A DNA stretch of 64,000 nucleotides. It comes from Agrobacterium genomosp. 13 str. CFBP 6927 (lineage in GTDB: Bacteria; Pseudomonadota; Alphaproteobacteria; Rhizobiales; Rhizobiaceae). Of this stretch, positions 42,733-52,089 are shown in pieces. The first letter of the stretch is position 1. Each line of letters opens with the position of its first letter. The notes beneath the pieces were generated by a model. The model was not told the origin of the DNA. It did not search any database and worked only from the letters and a program-made list of their open reading frames with translations. The stretch covers positions 318,044 through 382,043 of the forward strand of contig LT009757.1 of the NCBI GenBank assembly GCA_900012615.1, written 5' to 3'. The position numbers and the translations under genes are program-made.

Positions 42733-44574
42733 TCATGCTCGCTTCAGATATACGGAAAAACACGTGCCCGCCGGGCCGCTCGCCACCTCGATACGCCCGC
42801 CGTAGTCCGAAGCAATATCATTTGATATGACGAGGCCGAGGCCAAGGCCGCTTTCCTTGGAGGTATTGAAAGGCGAAAAAAGCTGGGCACGGATGGCCTC
42901 GGGAATGCCCGTACCATTGTCGCTGACCGAAAGCACGACCATGTCGCCTTCATCGCGCACGCGCACCTCGACACGGGCGGCGTCAATTGCTTCAGTGGCT
43001 TCCAGCGCATTTTGCAGAAGATTGATGAGGATCTGCTCCAGCCGGATACGGCTGCCGAGCACTTTCAGCTCCTGATCCGGTAGCACTATATCCAGCGCAT
43101 CCATCTGGCCGGAAAAACGGCTGCGCAGCAGCATGACCGCACCTTCGATGACCAGTCTGACACTGACAGGCTCAGCAGCGGTGCGGCCCTTGCGGGCCAA
43201 TATCTTCAGGTCGCCGGTAATCGTGCCGATACGCTCGGTCAGCGCCGCGATGTTTTCGAGGTTTTCGGTGGCCTCCGACATGCGGTCACGTTTGAGCAGG
43301 GTGCGGGCATTGTCGGCAAAGGCGCGGATTGTCGCCACCGGCTGGTTGATCTCATGCGCCACGCCCGCCGCCACCTGCCCCAGGATGGAAAGGCGGTTGG
43401 CCTGCACCAACTCGTGCTGCACGTTGCGCAACTCACCCGTGGTCTTTTCGTGCAGGGCGATTTCGGCCTGCAGATGGTCGCGGGTTTTGGTCAGGTCGCG
43501 GGTCCGCTCCTGCACCTTCATTTCCAGCTCGGTGCGGGCGCGCTGCTCCTCTTCCTTTTCCTTAAGCGCCTTGTGCCTGCGCCACAGCCACAGGGCCGAA
43601 AGCGCCATCAGCGGCATCAGCGTCGCCAGTGCCACCACCCGGCCCTCGCGGATGGCGGCATTCAGCGCCGGTGCGACGGGTTGCAGATAATGCAGCGTCC
43701 ATGAGGTCGTCGGTACCGGCGTTTCCAGCCGCAGATAATCACCACGCTCGCGGCCGGGTTCGTCAACATGGATGAGTGGCGTTTCATCCTGCAGCGACCG
43801 GGCCGCCCGGAATGGCAATAATGAAAGCGTCTCATTGCCGAATTGCAGGCTTTCGGAAATGGTTTTCCGCCGCGCCTCGTCAATGGGTGCGACGGTTTTG
43901 AAGCGCCATTCCGGTACGCTGGTCATCAGCACAACGCCGTTTCTATCCACCACATAGACCGGCTTGCCGCCAATATTCCAATCCGACTCCAGACGGTTGA
44001 ACTCGACCTTGGCGATGACGACGCCGAGCGGCCGCCCGTCGGCGGCATCGATGCGGCGGGAGATGTAAAGACCCGGCCGGCGGCTGACATTGCCGAGCGC
44101 ATAATGTTCGGACATGCCGGTATTCATCGCCGCCTGAAAGTATTCGCGGAACGCATAATTGGAGCCCACGAAACTATCCGCCTGCCGCCAGTTGCTGGAA
44201 GCGATGGTCAATCCGGTCGGCCCGGTCACATAGATGACCGAGGATTGCGTGCCCTCGATCAGCCCTTCCAGCTTGCGGTTCAACCGGTCAAGGGCGGCAG
44301 GGCCACTGCCATCCAGCGCCGCCGCAAGATCAGGATCACCCGACAGCACCAGCGGAATGGCGCGCGGCCTCTCCAGCGCGACATTCAGAAGCGCAATTTT
44401 CAGCTCTGCATCCGTGGAAGCCTCAGACGCGGCGGTGCGCATCGCCTGGTTACGCGCGAACTCATCGGCCACCAGCAGGATACCCAGACTGACAAGCAGC
44501 CACAGGCCGGCGAGCGCCAGCCATTGCGCCCGCCGCTTCGCCTGGGAATGAGGTGCCTGATCCTGATAACTCAT
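42733..44574 (-). CDS. dctB: C4-dicarboxylate sensor histidine kinase DctB
   Basis: 613 residues from ATG 44574; an in-frame extension to 44652 reads through the DctD enhancer sites and is rejected. TM1 is about 18-36 ([19 protein letters not shown]), followed by a periplasmic PDC/Cache-type sensor to about 310 ([37 protein letters not shown]), then TM2 near 313-331. A coiled coil (about 335-385) leads to the HisKA domain with H407 (GVAHEINQP) and an HATPase domain ([29 protein letters not shown]). It senses succinate, fumarate and malate together with DctA. Confidence 0.93.
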   Translation of the reverse strand: MSYQDQAPHSQAKRRAQWLALAGLWLLVSLGILLVADEFARNQAMRTAASEASTDAELKIALLNVALERPRAIPLVLSGDPDLAAALDGSGPAALDRLNRKLEGLIEGTQSSVIYVTGPTGLTIASSNWRQADSFVGSNYAFREYFQAAMNTGMSEHYALGNVSRRPGLYISRRIDAADGRPLGVVIAKVEFNRLESDWNIGGKPVYVVDRNGVVLMTSVPEWRFKTVAPIDEARRKTISESLQFGNETLSLLPFRAARSLQDETPLIHVDEPGRERGDYLRLETPVPTTSWTLHYLQPVAPALNAAIREGRVVALATLMPLMALSALWLWRRHKALKEKEEEQRARTELEMKVQERTRDLTKTRDHLQAEIALHEKTTGELRNVQHELVQANRLSILGQVAAGVAHEINQPVATIRAFADNARTLLKRDRMSEATENLENIAALTERIGTITGDLKILARKGRTAAEPVSVRLVIEGAVMLLRSRFSGQMDALDIVLPDQELKVLGSRIRLEQILINLLQNALEATEAIDAARVEVRVRDEGDMVVLSVSDNGTGIPEAIRAQLFSPFNTSKESGLGLGLVISNDIASDYGGRIEVASGPAGTCFSVYLKRA

Positions 44575-44581
44575 GCGCCAA

Positions 44582-44634
44582 TTGTGCGGATTTACACACA
44601 GACCGCAAGAGATTTTGTCCGGAATTCCGCACAA
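44582..44634. promoter_or_regulatory. Two DctD upstream activator sites
   Basis: Site 1 is TTGTGCGGATTTACACACA (44582-44600); site 2 is TTGTCCGGAATTCCGCACAA (44615-44634), an imperfect inverted repeat. Both carry the TGTgCGG...CCGCACA-like symmetry known for rhizobial DctD enhancers and lie about 70-125 bp upstream of the sigma-54 promoter. Confidence 0.75.
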
Positions 44635-44706
44635 ATGGCCGTGAGCCAGCAAAGCGTCAATAAAAACTACTTTTTAAATCAGTCAGTTACACCAAATAAG
44701 CAAGTC

Positions 44707-44722
44707 TGGCATGCGTATTGCA
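44707..44722 (+). promoter_or_regulatory. Sigma-54 promoter of dctA
   Basis: TGGCATGCGTATTGCA fits the -24/-12 consensus TGGCAY-N5-TTGCW with exact spacing. Transcription should start near 44734, giving a leader of about 77 nt to the dctA ATG. Confidence 0.88.
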
Positions 44723-44810
44723 CATGACTCCGCAATCGGCGCGAAGCCGTCAACGTCACGGCGATCCCGGGAGGCCAATAAAGGCAGGGTGAGGCCGAGG
44801 AGGAAAAAAC

Positions 44811-46157
44811 ATGATCGATACGACAGCCGTGGCCGCGGGCCACGCCAAACTGCCATTTTACAAGCACCTGTATTTCCAGGTTCTGGTGGCCATTATCGCC
44901 GGTATCGCGCTTGGCCATTTCTATCCGGCCTTCGGCGAAGAGCTGAAGCCACTGGGCGACGGCTTCATCCGTCTTGTCAAGATGATCATCGCACCCGTCA
45001 TCTTCCTCACCGTCGCAACCGGCATTGCCGGCATGAACGACATGAAGAAGGTCGGACGCGTGGCCGGCAAGGCCATGATCTACTTCCTGGTCTTCTCCAC
45101 GCTCGCGCTCATTGTCGGCCTCATCGTCGCCAACACCGTGCAGCCGGGCGCCGGCATGAACATCGATCCTTCCACGCTGGACGCCAAGGCCGTCGCCACC
45201 TACGCCGACAAGGCCCATGAGCAGACCATCACCGGCTTCCTGATGAACATCATCCCGACCACCATCGTCGGTGCTTTCGCCAGCGGTGACATTCTGCAGG
45301 TGCTGTTCTTCTCGGTTCTGTTCGGTATCGCGCTCGGCATCGTTGGTGAAAAGGGCAAGCCCGTCACCGATTTCATGCATGCCCTGATGTATCCGATCTT
45401 CAAGCTGGTCGCGATCCTGATGAAGGCGGCTCCGATCGGCGCTTTCGGCGCCATGGCGTTTACCATCGGCAAATACGGCATCTCGTCCGTCACCAACCTC
45501 GCCATGCTGATCGGCACATTCTACGTCACGTCCTTCCTGTTTGTGTTCGTGGTTCTCGGCGCCGTCTGCCGTTATAACGGCTTCTCCATCGTCGCGCTTA
45601 TCCGCTACATCAAGGAAGAACTGCTTCTGGTTCTCGGCACCTCCTCTTCCGAAGCCGCCCTGCCGGGCTTGATGAGCAAGATGGAAAAGGCCGGCTGCAA
45701 GCGCTCCGTCGTCGGCCTCGTCATCCCCACCGGTTATTCCTTCAACCTTGACGGAACCAACATCTACATGACGCTGGCGGCTCTGTTCATCGCGCAGGCG
45801 ACCGGCATCCACCTGTCCTTCGGTGAACAAATCCTGCTGCTGCTGGTGGCCATGCTCTCCTCCAAGGGTGCTGCAGGCATCACCGGCGCGGGCTTCATCA
45901 CGCTGGCTGCCACGCTCTCTGTCGTGCCTTCGGTTCCGGTCGCCGGCATGGCGCTGATCCTCGGCATCGACCGTTTCATGTCGGAATGCCGCGCCCTCAC
46001 CAACTTCGTCGGCAATGCGGTCGCTACCATCGTCGTTGCCCGTTGGGAAGGTGAACTGGATCAGGACCAGCTTGCCCGCGTCCTGAGCGGCAAGGAAGAA
46101 TTCACCGGTATCGCCGATGTGGATCAGCTTCCGGCTTCGGTTCAGCCCGCCGAATAA
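44811..46157 (+). CDS. dctA: C4-dicarboxylate transporter DctA
   Basis: 448-residue cation/dicarboxylate symporter of the DAACS family. Signature segments are [22 protein letters not shown] (serine-rich hairpin loop HP1), [25 protein letters not shown] (substrate/cation site), [20 protein letters not shown] (HP2), and [28 protein letters not shown]. It imports succinate, malate and fumarate across the inner membrane; in rhizobia it also modulates DctB. GAGGAGGAAAA precedes the ATG. It is followed by two hairpins, the second a good terminator. Confidence 0.96.
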   Translation: MIDTTAVAAGHAKLPFYKHLYFQVLVAIIAGIALGHFYPAFGEELKPLGDGFIRLVKMIIAPVIFLTVATGIAGMNDMKKVGRVAGKAMIYFLVFSTLALIVGLIVANTVQPGAGMNIDPSTLDAKAVATYADKAHEQTITGFLMNIIPTTIVGAFASGDILQVLFFSVLFGIALGIVGEKGKPVTDFMHALMYPIFKLVAILMKAAPIGAFGAMAFTIGKYGISSVTNLAMLIGTFYVTSFLFVFVVLGAVCRYNGFSIVALIRYIKEELLLVLGTSSSEAALPGLMSKMEKAGCKRSVVGLVIPTGYSFNLDGTNIYMTLAALFIAQATGIHLSFGEQILLLLVAMLSSKGAAGITGAGFITLAATLSVVPSVPVAGMALILGIDRFMSECRALTNFVGNAVATIVVARWEGELDQDQLARVLSGKEEFTGIADVDQLPASVQPAE

Positions 46158-46176
46158 TACGACCTCCCAAGGTCCG

Positions 46177-46245
46177 GCCTGTCCCGGTTTTCCGGGCAGG
46201 CTCTCGCATGAAGGCCGGCGCATCGGGATCGATGCTCCGGCCTTT
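46177..46245 (+). terminator. dctA terminator region (two hairpins)
   Basis: First hairpin GCCTGTCCCGG / CCGGGCAGGC (46177-46202, single bulge). Second hairpin AAGGCCGG (46211-46218) / CCGGCCTT (46237-46244) with inner GCATCG/CGATGC pairing and a short T-stretch. Confidence 0.7.
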
Positions 46246-46348
46246 CATCGTTCAAGCCTTCCCGCGCACTGAAAACGGTTTTTATAAGCTTTCCGATGCT
46301 GTAGAGCCGAATAGGAAAGAACGAATGCGAAGAACGGAGTAGGCCCAT

Positions 46349-46786
46349 ATGAAGAACCTGTTTCTGGCCTGGCAATTCTGGGCGCTGTTATCGGCGGCTT
46401 TCGCGGCATTGACCGCCATCTTTGCGAAAGTCGGCATCGAAAATGTCAATTCCGATTTCGCCACCTTCATCCGCACCATCGTCATCCTCGCCGCCGCCGG
46501 CCTGATGGTTTATGTGACCGGCAACTGGCAGCAGCCCTCCACCATTTCGGCACGGACGTGGATTTTTCTCGTGCTTTCGGGTCTGGCGACCGGCGCCTCG
46601 TGGATATGTTATTTCCGAGCGTTGAAAATCGGCGACGCCGCCCGCGTCGCCCCCATCGACAAGCTCAGCGTCGTCTTCGTCGCCGTCTTCGCGGTTCTGT
46701 TTCTGGGAGAACGGCTGTCGCTGCCCAACTGGCTGGGCGTGGTGCTGATCGCCTGCGGCGCGGTGCTTGTGGCATATCGCGGATAA
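46349..46786 (+). CDS. Small EamA-domain membrane transporter
   Basis: 145 residues with four to five membrane segments, a single EamA unit (full-length DMT transporters have two, about 300 residues): FWALLSAAFAALTAIFAKVGIENV, FATFIRTIVILAAAGLMVYV, SARTWIFLVLSGLATGASWICYFRALKIGDAARVAPIDKLSVVFVAVFAVLFLGERLSLPNWLGVVLIACGAVLVAY. Single-unit members presumably dimerise. GGAGTAGG precedes the ATG. It appears monocistronic; the substrate is unknown. Confidence 0.88.
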   Translation: MKNLFLAWQFWALLSAAFAALTAIFAKVGIENVNSDFATFIRTIVILAAAGLMVYVTGNWQQPSTISARTWIFLVLSGLATGASWICYFRALKIGDAARVAPIDKLSVVFVAVFAVLFLGERLSLPNWLGVVLIACGAVLVAYRG

Positions 46787-46803
46787 GGCGGAAAACAGCG
46801 CTG

Positions 46804-46825
46804 CCCGGCCGGATGAACGGCCGGG
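46804..46825. terminator. Bidirectional hairpin between convergent genes
   Basis: CCCGGCCG (46804-46811) / CGGCCGGG (46818-46825), perfect 8-bp stem with loop GATGAA, between the EamA gene and the aminotransferase 3' end. Confidence 0.6.
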
Positions 46826-46840
46826 ACATTCGCAAAGTCA

Positions 46841-48193
46841 TCAGGCGCGTGCCGACGCAGCCTTGTCCAGACCACGCTTCACACCGGCAAACAGGTCATC
46901 AAGCTGCTCGGCGGTGATGATCAGCGGCGGGCAGAAGCAGATGGATTCGCCGATCGGGCGGGTGATCACACCCTCTTCCTCGATGGCAGCGGCGATGGCG
47001 AGCGTCGCATCGCCCGGCTTCGTGCCTTCCCATGGCTTTATCTCAAGAGCGCCGAGAAGGCCGACACCGCGTGAGGAGTGCACCAGCGGGTGATCGGCAA
47101 GCGCCTTCAGATGATCGAGGAACCTGCCCTCCAGCCGGGCGACATTGCCGACCAGATCGCGCTCCTGAATGATCTTCAGGTTCTCCAGGCCCACTGCCGT
47201 CGCAACCGGGTGGCCGGAGGCGGTGTAACCATGGCCGAAGGAGCCGATGCGGTCGGACTCATCGGCGATCGGCTGGTAAAAATTATCATTCATGATGATC
47301 GCCGAAAGCGGCATGTAGGATGAGGATATCTGCTTGGAAACGACAAGCACATCCGGCTTTATTCCATAGGTCTCACAGGCGAACATCTTGCCCGTGCGGC
47401 CAAACCCGCAGATCACCTCGTCCACGACAAGCAGAATGTCGTATTTCTTCAAGATCGCCTGCACGCCTTCCCAATAACCTTCGGGTGGCAGAAGAACACC
47501 GCCGGCACCCATCACCGGCTCACCCCAGAAGGCGGCGACGGTTTCGGGGCCTTCGCTGAGGATCAGGTCCTCCAGTTCTTTCAGGATGCGTGCGGTGAAC
47601 TCCGCCTCGCTTTCGCCGTCCCTGCCAAAATGCACATAGGAAGGGCAGGCGGTATGCAGCATGCGGTCCAGCGGCAGGTCGAAGCTCTCGTGGTTGCGCG
47701 GCAGGCCGGTGATCGAGGCGGAAGCAATCGTCACGCCATGATAGCCCTTGATGCGGCCAATGATTTTCTTCTTCTCCTTTTTGCCAAGCGCATTGGAGCG
47801 ATACCACACCATCTTGGCGACAAGATCGTTGGCCTCGGACCCCGAAGAGGTGAAATGCACCTTCGACATCGGCACCGGCGAAAGCTCGATCAGCAACTCG
47901 GCAAGATCGACGGACGGGCCATGCGTCTTGTAGGAGAAGGTGTGATAATAGGGCAGCTTCTGCATCTGCTTTGTCGCCGCATCCACCAGCCGCTGTTCGC
48001 CGAAACCGAGCGCCACCGACCACAGCCCCGCCATCGCCTCGATATAGCGCTTACCGCTGCTATCGGTCACATAGATGCCGTCGCCGCTTTCGATCACCAG
48101 ACCGCCGGTCTTCTCGAATTTGCGCAGGTTGACGTTCGGATGCATCTGGTAGGCGATATCGCGTGCCTCGACGGAATTCGGCAGAATGGTCAT
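46841..48193 (-). CDS. Class III (omega) aminotransferase
   Basis: 450 residues from ATG 48191-48193 (GGAGCCC upstream); an in-frame extension to 48454 overlaps the SDR gene. Fold type I PLP enzyme of the omega-amino-acid/pyruvate group: SGDGIYVTDSSGKRYIEAMAGLWSVALGFGEQRL, VHFTSSGSEANDLVAKMVWYR (phosphate site), VDEVICGFGRTGKMFACETYGIKPDVLVVSKQISSSYMPLSA (PLP lysine in VSKQ), and GYTASGHPVA. It transfers amino groups from an amine or omega-amino acid to pyruvate. It forms a two-gene operon with the upstream SDR (37-bp gap), suggesting joint handling of an amino alcohol or amine (inference). Confidence 0.9.
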   Translation of the reverse strand: MTILPNSVEARDIAYQMHPNVNLRKFEKTGGLVIESGDGIYVTDSSGKRYIEAMAGLWSVALGFGEQRLVDAATKQMQKLPYYHTFSYKTHGPSVDLAELLIELSPVPMSKVHFTSSGSEANDLVAKMVWYRSNALGKKEKKKIIGRIKGYHGVTIASASITGLPRNHESFDLPLDRMLHTACPSYVHFGRDGESEAEFTARILKELEDLILSEGPETVAAFWGEPVMGAGGVLLPPEGYWEGVQAILKKYDILLVVDEVICGFGRTGKMFACETYGIKPDVLVVSKQISSSYMPLSAIIMNDNFYQPIADESDRIGSFGHGYTASGHPVATAVGLENLKIIQERDLVGNVARLEGRFLDHLKALADHPLVHSSRGVGLLGALEIKPWEGTKPGDATLAIAAAIEEEGVITRPIGESICFCPPLIITAEQLDDLFAGVKRGLDKAASARA

Positions 48194-48230
48194 GGGTAAG
48201 GGCTCCGTTTCGGTTGGATGGGCTGAAGCG

Positions 48231-48965
48231 TCAGACGTGCTGGCCGCCATTGATGTGAATTTCTGCGCCGTTGATATAGCTCGACTGCTCCGAGCAGAGA
48301 AAATGGATGGTCTGCGCCACCTCGGCCGTAGTGCCGAGCCGTCCGAGCGGCACCTGCGCCTCCACCAGTTCGGCGGTTCCCGGAGAAAGGATGGCGGTGT
48401 TGATTTCGCCGGGTGCGATGGCGTTGGCGCGCACGCCACGCGGGCCGAATTCATGCGCCAGCTCCCGCGTCAAGGCCGCCAGCGCCGCCTTCGATGTCGC
48501 ATAGGCCACGCCGGCAAAGGGGTGCACCCGCGAGCCAACGATGGATGTGACGTTGACGATACAGCCCTTCGCCGCCTCCAGTTCCGGCAGAAGCGCGCGG
48601 GCAAGCAGCGCCGTCGAAACGAGATTGACGTTGAGCACCCGTGTCCAGATGTCGGCCGTGGTATCGGCAACGCCAAGGCGGCTTCCGCCTTCGCCCTTCG
48701 GCGAGATGCCCGCATTATTGACGAGAGCGGCAAGCTTTCCCTCCGGCAGGCGCGAGCGCACTTCATCTGCCAGTTGGTCGATGCGGGAGAGGTCCTCGAG
48801 ATCAGCCTGGATATGGCTCTCCCGCGCCGAAGGCCAGCGGCACTCCTCCGAAAAGGGTTGCCGCGATACGGTGAGGATTCTCCAGCCTTTTTCCTGAAAC
48901 AATTTGACGGTGGCATGCCCTATTCCGCGGCTGGCGCCGGTCAGAAGCATATAAGGAACAGCCAT
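48231..48965 (-). CDS. Short-chain dehydrogenase/reductase
   Basis: 244 residues from ATG 48963-48965 (AGGAG upstream); an in-frame extension to 49145 is unsupported. Classical SDR motifs are the cofactor motif TGASRGIGHA (TGxxxGxG), NNAG in LAALVNNAGIS, catalytic Ser in VNVTSIVGSR, YxxxK in VAYATSKAALAALTRELAHEFGPRGVRANAIAPGEINT, and the C-terminal INGAEIHINGGQHV. It is first gene of an operon with the aminotransferase and divergent from celD across 235 bp. The substrate is unknown. Confidence 0.9.
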   Translation of the reverse strand: MAVPYMLLTGASRGIGHATVKLFQEKGWRILTVSRQPFSEECRWPSARESHIQADLEDLSRIDQLADEVRSRLPEGKLAALVNNAGISPKGEGGSRLGVADTTADIWTRVLNVNLVSTALLARALLPELEAAKGCIVNVTSIVGSRVHPFAGVAYATSKAALAALTRELAHEFGPRGVRANAIAPGEINTAILSPGTAELVEAQVPLGRLGTTAEVAQTIHFLCSEQSSYINGAEIHINGGQHV

Positions 48966-49200
48966 ATGAGAACTCCTGTGCCATGCGGACCGTTGAGCCG
49001 GGCGTGCATTCAGCCCGCATGTTAGAGAGTTACAATCGACGAACAAGGGCTTTTTTTGTCGCGGCAGAACGTTGGAAGACGAGCGACGGGCTAATCCCAT
49101 TTGATGCGGGCCTTTCACCCGAAGGGAATATTTGAAGCCAGCCATTTGCCCATAAAATGAAACCTCCCGAATGTGTGATCAGTATTGGGAGGGGGCAAGA

Positions 49201-50847
49201 ATGCGTATCGACATCATCGACACGGACGCCGGCTTCGAGGCGATCCGGCCAAACTGGGAAGCGGTGTTCATGGCCGATCCCCATTCCCGACATTTCCTGT
49301 CCTGGGGCTGGCTGCGGGATTACATGCCGCGCCGTAAACGATGGTTCATCCTGGCGCTCAGGGAACGCCCGGAAGGATCGCCCTATGTCGCATTTTTTCC
49401 GCTGCGCATCGTCACCGAACCGGACAAGAAAACCGGTCGCTTCCACGACAGCATCGTCATGGCCGGCAATGCGGCGGCGGATTACACCGGCTTCATCACC
49501 CTGCCGGAATATGAAAATCAAGCGATTGCCGGTTTCTGTTCCTATATTCGGCAACAGAACTGGACCGAACTCAAACTGGACTATCTCTCCGGCCCACCGG
49601 AGCGGCGCGACGCGATGATCCGCGCGCTTCAGGGGCCGCTCGTCATGTTCCGCGACAACATGCCGACCAACCCCTACAACATCAACAATTGCATCTGCCC
49701 GGTCGTGGCCCTTCCAGACACGTTTGACGGCTATCTCGACAGCCACATGAGCAGCCAGACCCGTCAGAAGCTCCGTCGTTTCATGAGGAAGGTGGAGGGC
49801 GGCGACGAATATCGCATCACTTTCGCAACGCGGGATACGATCAAGCGGGACATGGACATCCTCTTTGATTTCTGGCGTATCCGCTGGGCGCCGCACAAGG
49901 GCAAGGAGCGCACGGAACTACTGATCGGTGCAACGCGGCAGATGCTGATGGATGTCTACATTCGCGGCGATCTGGAGGTACCGGTCCTCTGGTTCGGCGA
50001 CCAGCCGCTCGGGGCGCTGGCCAACATCATCGACCGACAGAAAATGTCGGTTCTGTTCTATATCACCGGCCGTGACGAGAACTGGAAGACCCCTTCACCC
50101 GGCCTCGTGCTGCACGGACATTGCATCCGCAGGGCGATTGAGCAGGGTTTCAAGACCTATGATTTCCTGCGCGGCAACGAGCCATATAAATATTTCTTCG
50201 GACCGGAGGAGCACAGGCTAAGCTGCACGCTGTTCCGCACCCGCTCCGGCGACAATCTCGGCGGCACGCTCCACCCGCGCAGCATACGCTTCGTCTATCA
50301 GGAGGGCCTCAAGCTTTACAAGATGGGCAAGAAGGCGGCCGCCAATATCGCCTTTTCCCAGGTACTGGCGGCAGCGCCCGATCATATCGGCGCGCAATTC
50401 GGACTGGCCAACCTGACATTTGACCGCGGCGACTTCCGGGAAGCGGAAATAGCGTTCCTCGGGCTTCTCGGCAGCGGTCAGGACCCTGTTCTTTTGTGGA
50501 TGCGCATCGGCGAAACGCGGCTGGCGCAACAGCAATATAATGAGGCTTCCGAGGCCTTCCGTCAGGTGACCAATCGCGCTCCCTTCCACCGCGAGGCGCT
50601 CTATAAATGCGCCGTCGCCCTCATCGCGGCCGAAAGGACGGTGGAAGGCGCGGAAATCCTCGACAGGCTGCAGCATTACCATTCGGATGACGCGACACAT
50701 CTTGAATATGCGCAAAAGGCGCGCGCAACTCTTGCCCGGCTGGATCTGCCGAAAGCGAAGGCTACAATCCCTGCCGATGTCATCACGCTTGCCGCCAAGC
50801 CGAAAACGACGGGCAAGCGCTGGCACCCGCCAAAGGTTTTGCATTGA
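49201..50847 (+). CDS. celD: CelD/BcsL, GNAT-type acyltransferase of cellulose synthesis
   Basis: 548 residues from ATG 49201 (GGGAGGGGGCAAG upstream). The N-terminal about 360 residues are the CelD/BcsL double-GNAT region: IRPNWEAVFMADPHSRHFLSWGWLRDYM, SQTRQKLRRFMRKVEGGDEYRITFATRDTI, FDFWRIRWAPHKGK, and the late VLHGHCIRRAIEQGFKTYDFLRGNEPYKYFFGPEEHRL. The C-terminal about 160 residues are TPR-like (FSQVLAAAPDHIGAQFGLANLTFDRGDFREAEIAFLGLLG and following). celD is required for cellulose formation in A. tumefaciens; the acceptor of any acyl group is unknown. It forms an operon with celE (60-bp gap). Confidence 0.88.
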   Translation: MRIDIIDTDAGFEAIRPNWEAVFMADPHSRHFLSWGWLRDYMPRRKRWFILALRERPEGSPYVAFFPLRIVTEPDKKTGRFHDSIVMAGNAAADYTGFITLPEYENQAIAGFCSYIRQQNWTELKLDYLSGPPERRDAMIRALQGPLVMFRDNMPTNPYNINNCICPVVALPDTFDGYLDSHMSSQTRQKLRRFMRKVEGGDEYRITFATRDTIKRDMDILFDFWRIRWAPHKGKERTELLIGATRQMLMDVYIRGDLEVPVLWFGDQPLGALANIIDRQKMSVLFYITGRDENWKTPSPGLVLHGHCIRRAIEQGFKTYDFLRGNEPYKYFFGPEEHRLSCTLFRTRSGDNLGGTLHPRSIRFVYQEGLKLYKMGKKAAANIAFSQVLAAAPDHIGAQFGLANLTFDRGDFREAEIAFLGLLGSGQDPVLLWMRIGETRLAQQQYNEASEAFRQVTNRAPFHREALYKCAVALIAAERTVEGAEILDRLQHYHSDDATHLEYAQKARATLARLDLPKAKATIPADVITLAAKPKTTGKRWHPPKVLH

Positions 50848-50907
50848 ACGGAATGATCTGTAAGTTGCGGCAGGCAAAACCGGCCGGACGACTTGCAAGG
50901 ATTTTAT

Positions 50908-52062
50908 ATGTTTCTGACCAACAGGGATATGCTCGACCTCATCGAGTTGCGTCATGATCTGCACCGTCATCCGGAAATTTCCGGCGAGGAGAAGGAAACG
51001 GCGCGGCGCATTCGCGATTTCCTTGCGCAGGCAAAACCGGACCGGATTCTTGCCGATCTCGGCGGCCACGGCGTGGCAGCGATCTTCGACAGCGGCAAAA
51101 GCGGCCCGGCGATCCTGATCCGCTCGGAACTTGACGCGCTGCCCATTCACGAAAAAAGCGAGGCCGAATACCGCTCAGGCACCGATGGCAAGGGCCATCT
51201 TTGCGGCCATGACGGCCATTCAACCATTCTGACGGCGCTGGCACTCGGTCTTTCCAGAAAACGTCCTGAGACCGGCAGCGTCATCCTGCTTTACCAGCCG
51301 GCGGAGGAAACCGGCGCGGGTGCGGCGGCCGTCATCGCCGATCCGCGCTTTGGCGAGATAAAGCCGGATTATTCTTTCTCGCTGCACAATCTCCCTGGCC
51401 TGCCATTCGGGCATGTCAGCGTGGTGGAAGGGCCGGTCAACTGCGCCTCGCGCGGCATCAAGATCCGTCTTTCCGGCAAGACCGCGCATGCCTCCTCCCC
51501 GGAGCACGGCGTATCGCCGATGCGGGCAATATCAGAACTGATGCCGGCTTTGACCGATCTCGGTTGCGGTTTTCCGCCACAGCCAGATTTTTCGATGGTG
51601 ACGATCACTCATGCCGCCATGGGCGAAGCCGCCTTCGGCATTTCCCCGGCTGATGCGGAAATCTGGGCGACACTCAGGACGCTGACCGACGACCGAATGG
51701 AAAAGCTTTGCGCGGACGCGGAATTGCTGGCGAAGAAGATCGCGGATGATCAGAAGCTGACCCTCGACATCAGCTATGACGATATTTTCCTGCATTGCGA
51801 GAATGCACCGGAAGCCGTCGCCCATATCCTGCAGGCGCTGCTGGAAGAGAAAGTTTCAAGCAGCTCGGAAGGTCTGCCCATGCGGGCTTCGGAGGATTTC
51901 GGCCGCTTCCGCGCCGTCTCGTCATCGGCAATGTTCTTTCTGGGTGCTGGCAGGGACTACCCCAATCTGCACAATCCCGACTATGACTTTCCGGATGGGC
52001 TGATCGATATCGGCGCACGCATCTTCATGCGCATCATCCGCAACCTGACCGACGCGGGATAA
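50908..52062 (+). CDS. celE: CelE/BcsM, M20-family amidohydrolase of cellulose synthesis
   Basis: 384 residues from ATG 50908 (AAGGA upstream; a TTG at 50893 is less likely). M20 metallopeptidase/amidohydrolase (hippurate hydrolase-like): LRHDLHRHPEISGEE, IRSELDALPIHEKSEAEYRS, metal ligands in HLCGHDGHSTIL, PAEETGAGAAAV with catalytic glutamates, dimerisation-domain KTAHASSPEHGVSPMRA, and ASEDFGRFR near the C-terminus. The celDE operon is needed for cellulose synthesis in A. tumefaciens. A hydrolase next to an acyltransferase suggests acylation-deacylation of an intermediate or protein, unproven. It is convergent with bcsK. Confidence 0.88.
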   Translation: MFLTNRDMLDLIELRHDLHRHPEISGEEKETARRIRDFLAQAKPDRILADLGGHGVAAIFDSGKSGPAILIRSELDALPIHEKSEAEYRSGTDGKGHLCGHDGHSTILTALALGLSRKRPETGSVILLYQPAEETGAGAAAVIADPRFGEIKPDYSFSLHNLPGLPFGHVSVVEGPVNCASRGIKIRLSGKTAHASSPEHGVSPMRAISELMPALTDLGCGFPPQPDFSMVTITHAAMGEAAFGISPADAEIWATLRTLTDDRMEKLCADAELLAKKIADDQKLTLDISYDDIFLHCENAPEAVAHILQALLEEKVSSSSEGLPMRASEDFGRFRAVSSSAMFFLGAGRDYPNLHNPDYDFPDGLIDIGARIFMRIIRNLTDAG

Positions 52063-52065
52063 GCA

Positions 52066-52084
52066 GCGGCCACTCTTTGGCCGC
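52066..52084. terminator. Hairpin between celE and bcsK
   Basis: GCGGCCA (52066-52072) / TGGCCGC (52078-52084), 7-bp stem, 5-nt loop, in the 27-bp gap between convergent stops. Confidence 0.5.
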
Positions 52085-52089
52085 CGCCG

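Noticed and set aside
44679-46223. A 514-codon minus-strand frame opposite dctA
   Set aside because: It is composed almost wholly of Asp/Glu/Gly/His repeats produced by reading DctA membrane codons backwards; DctA is unambiguous.
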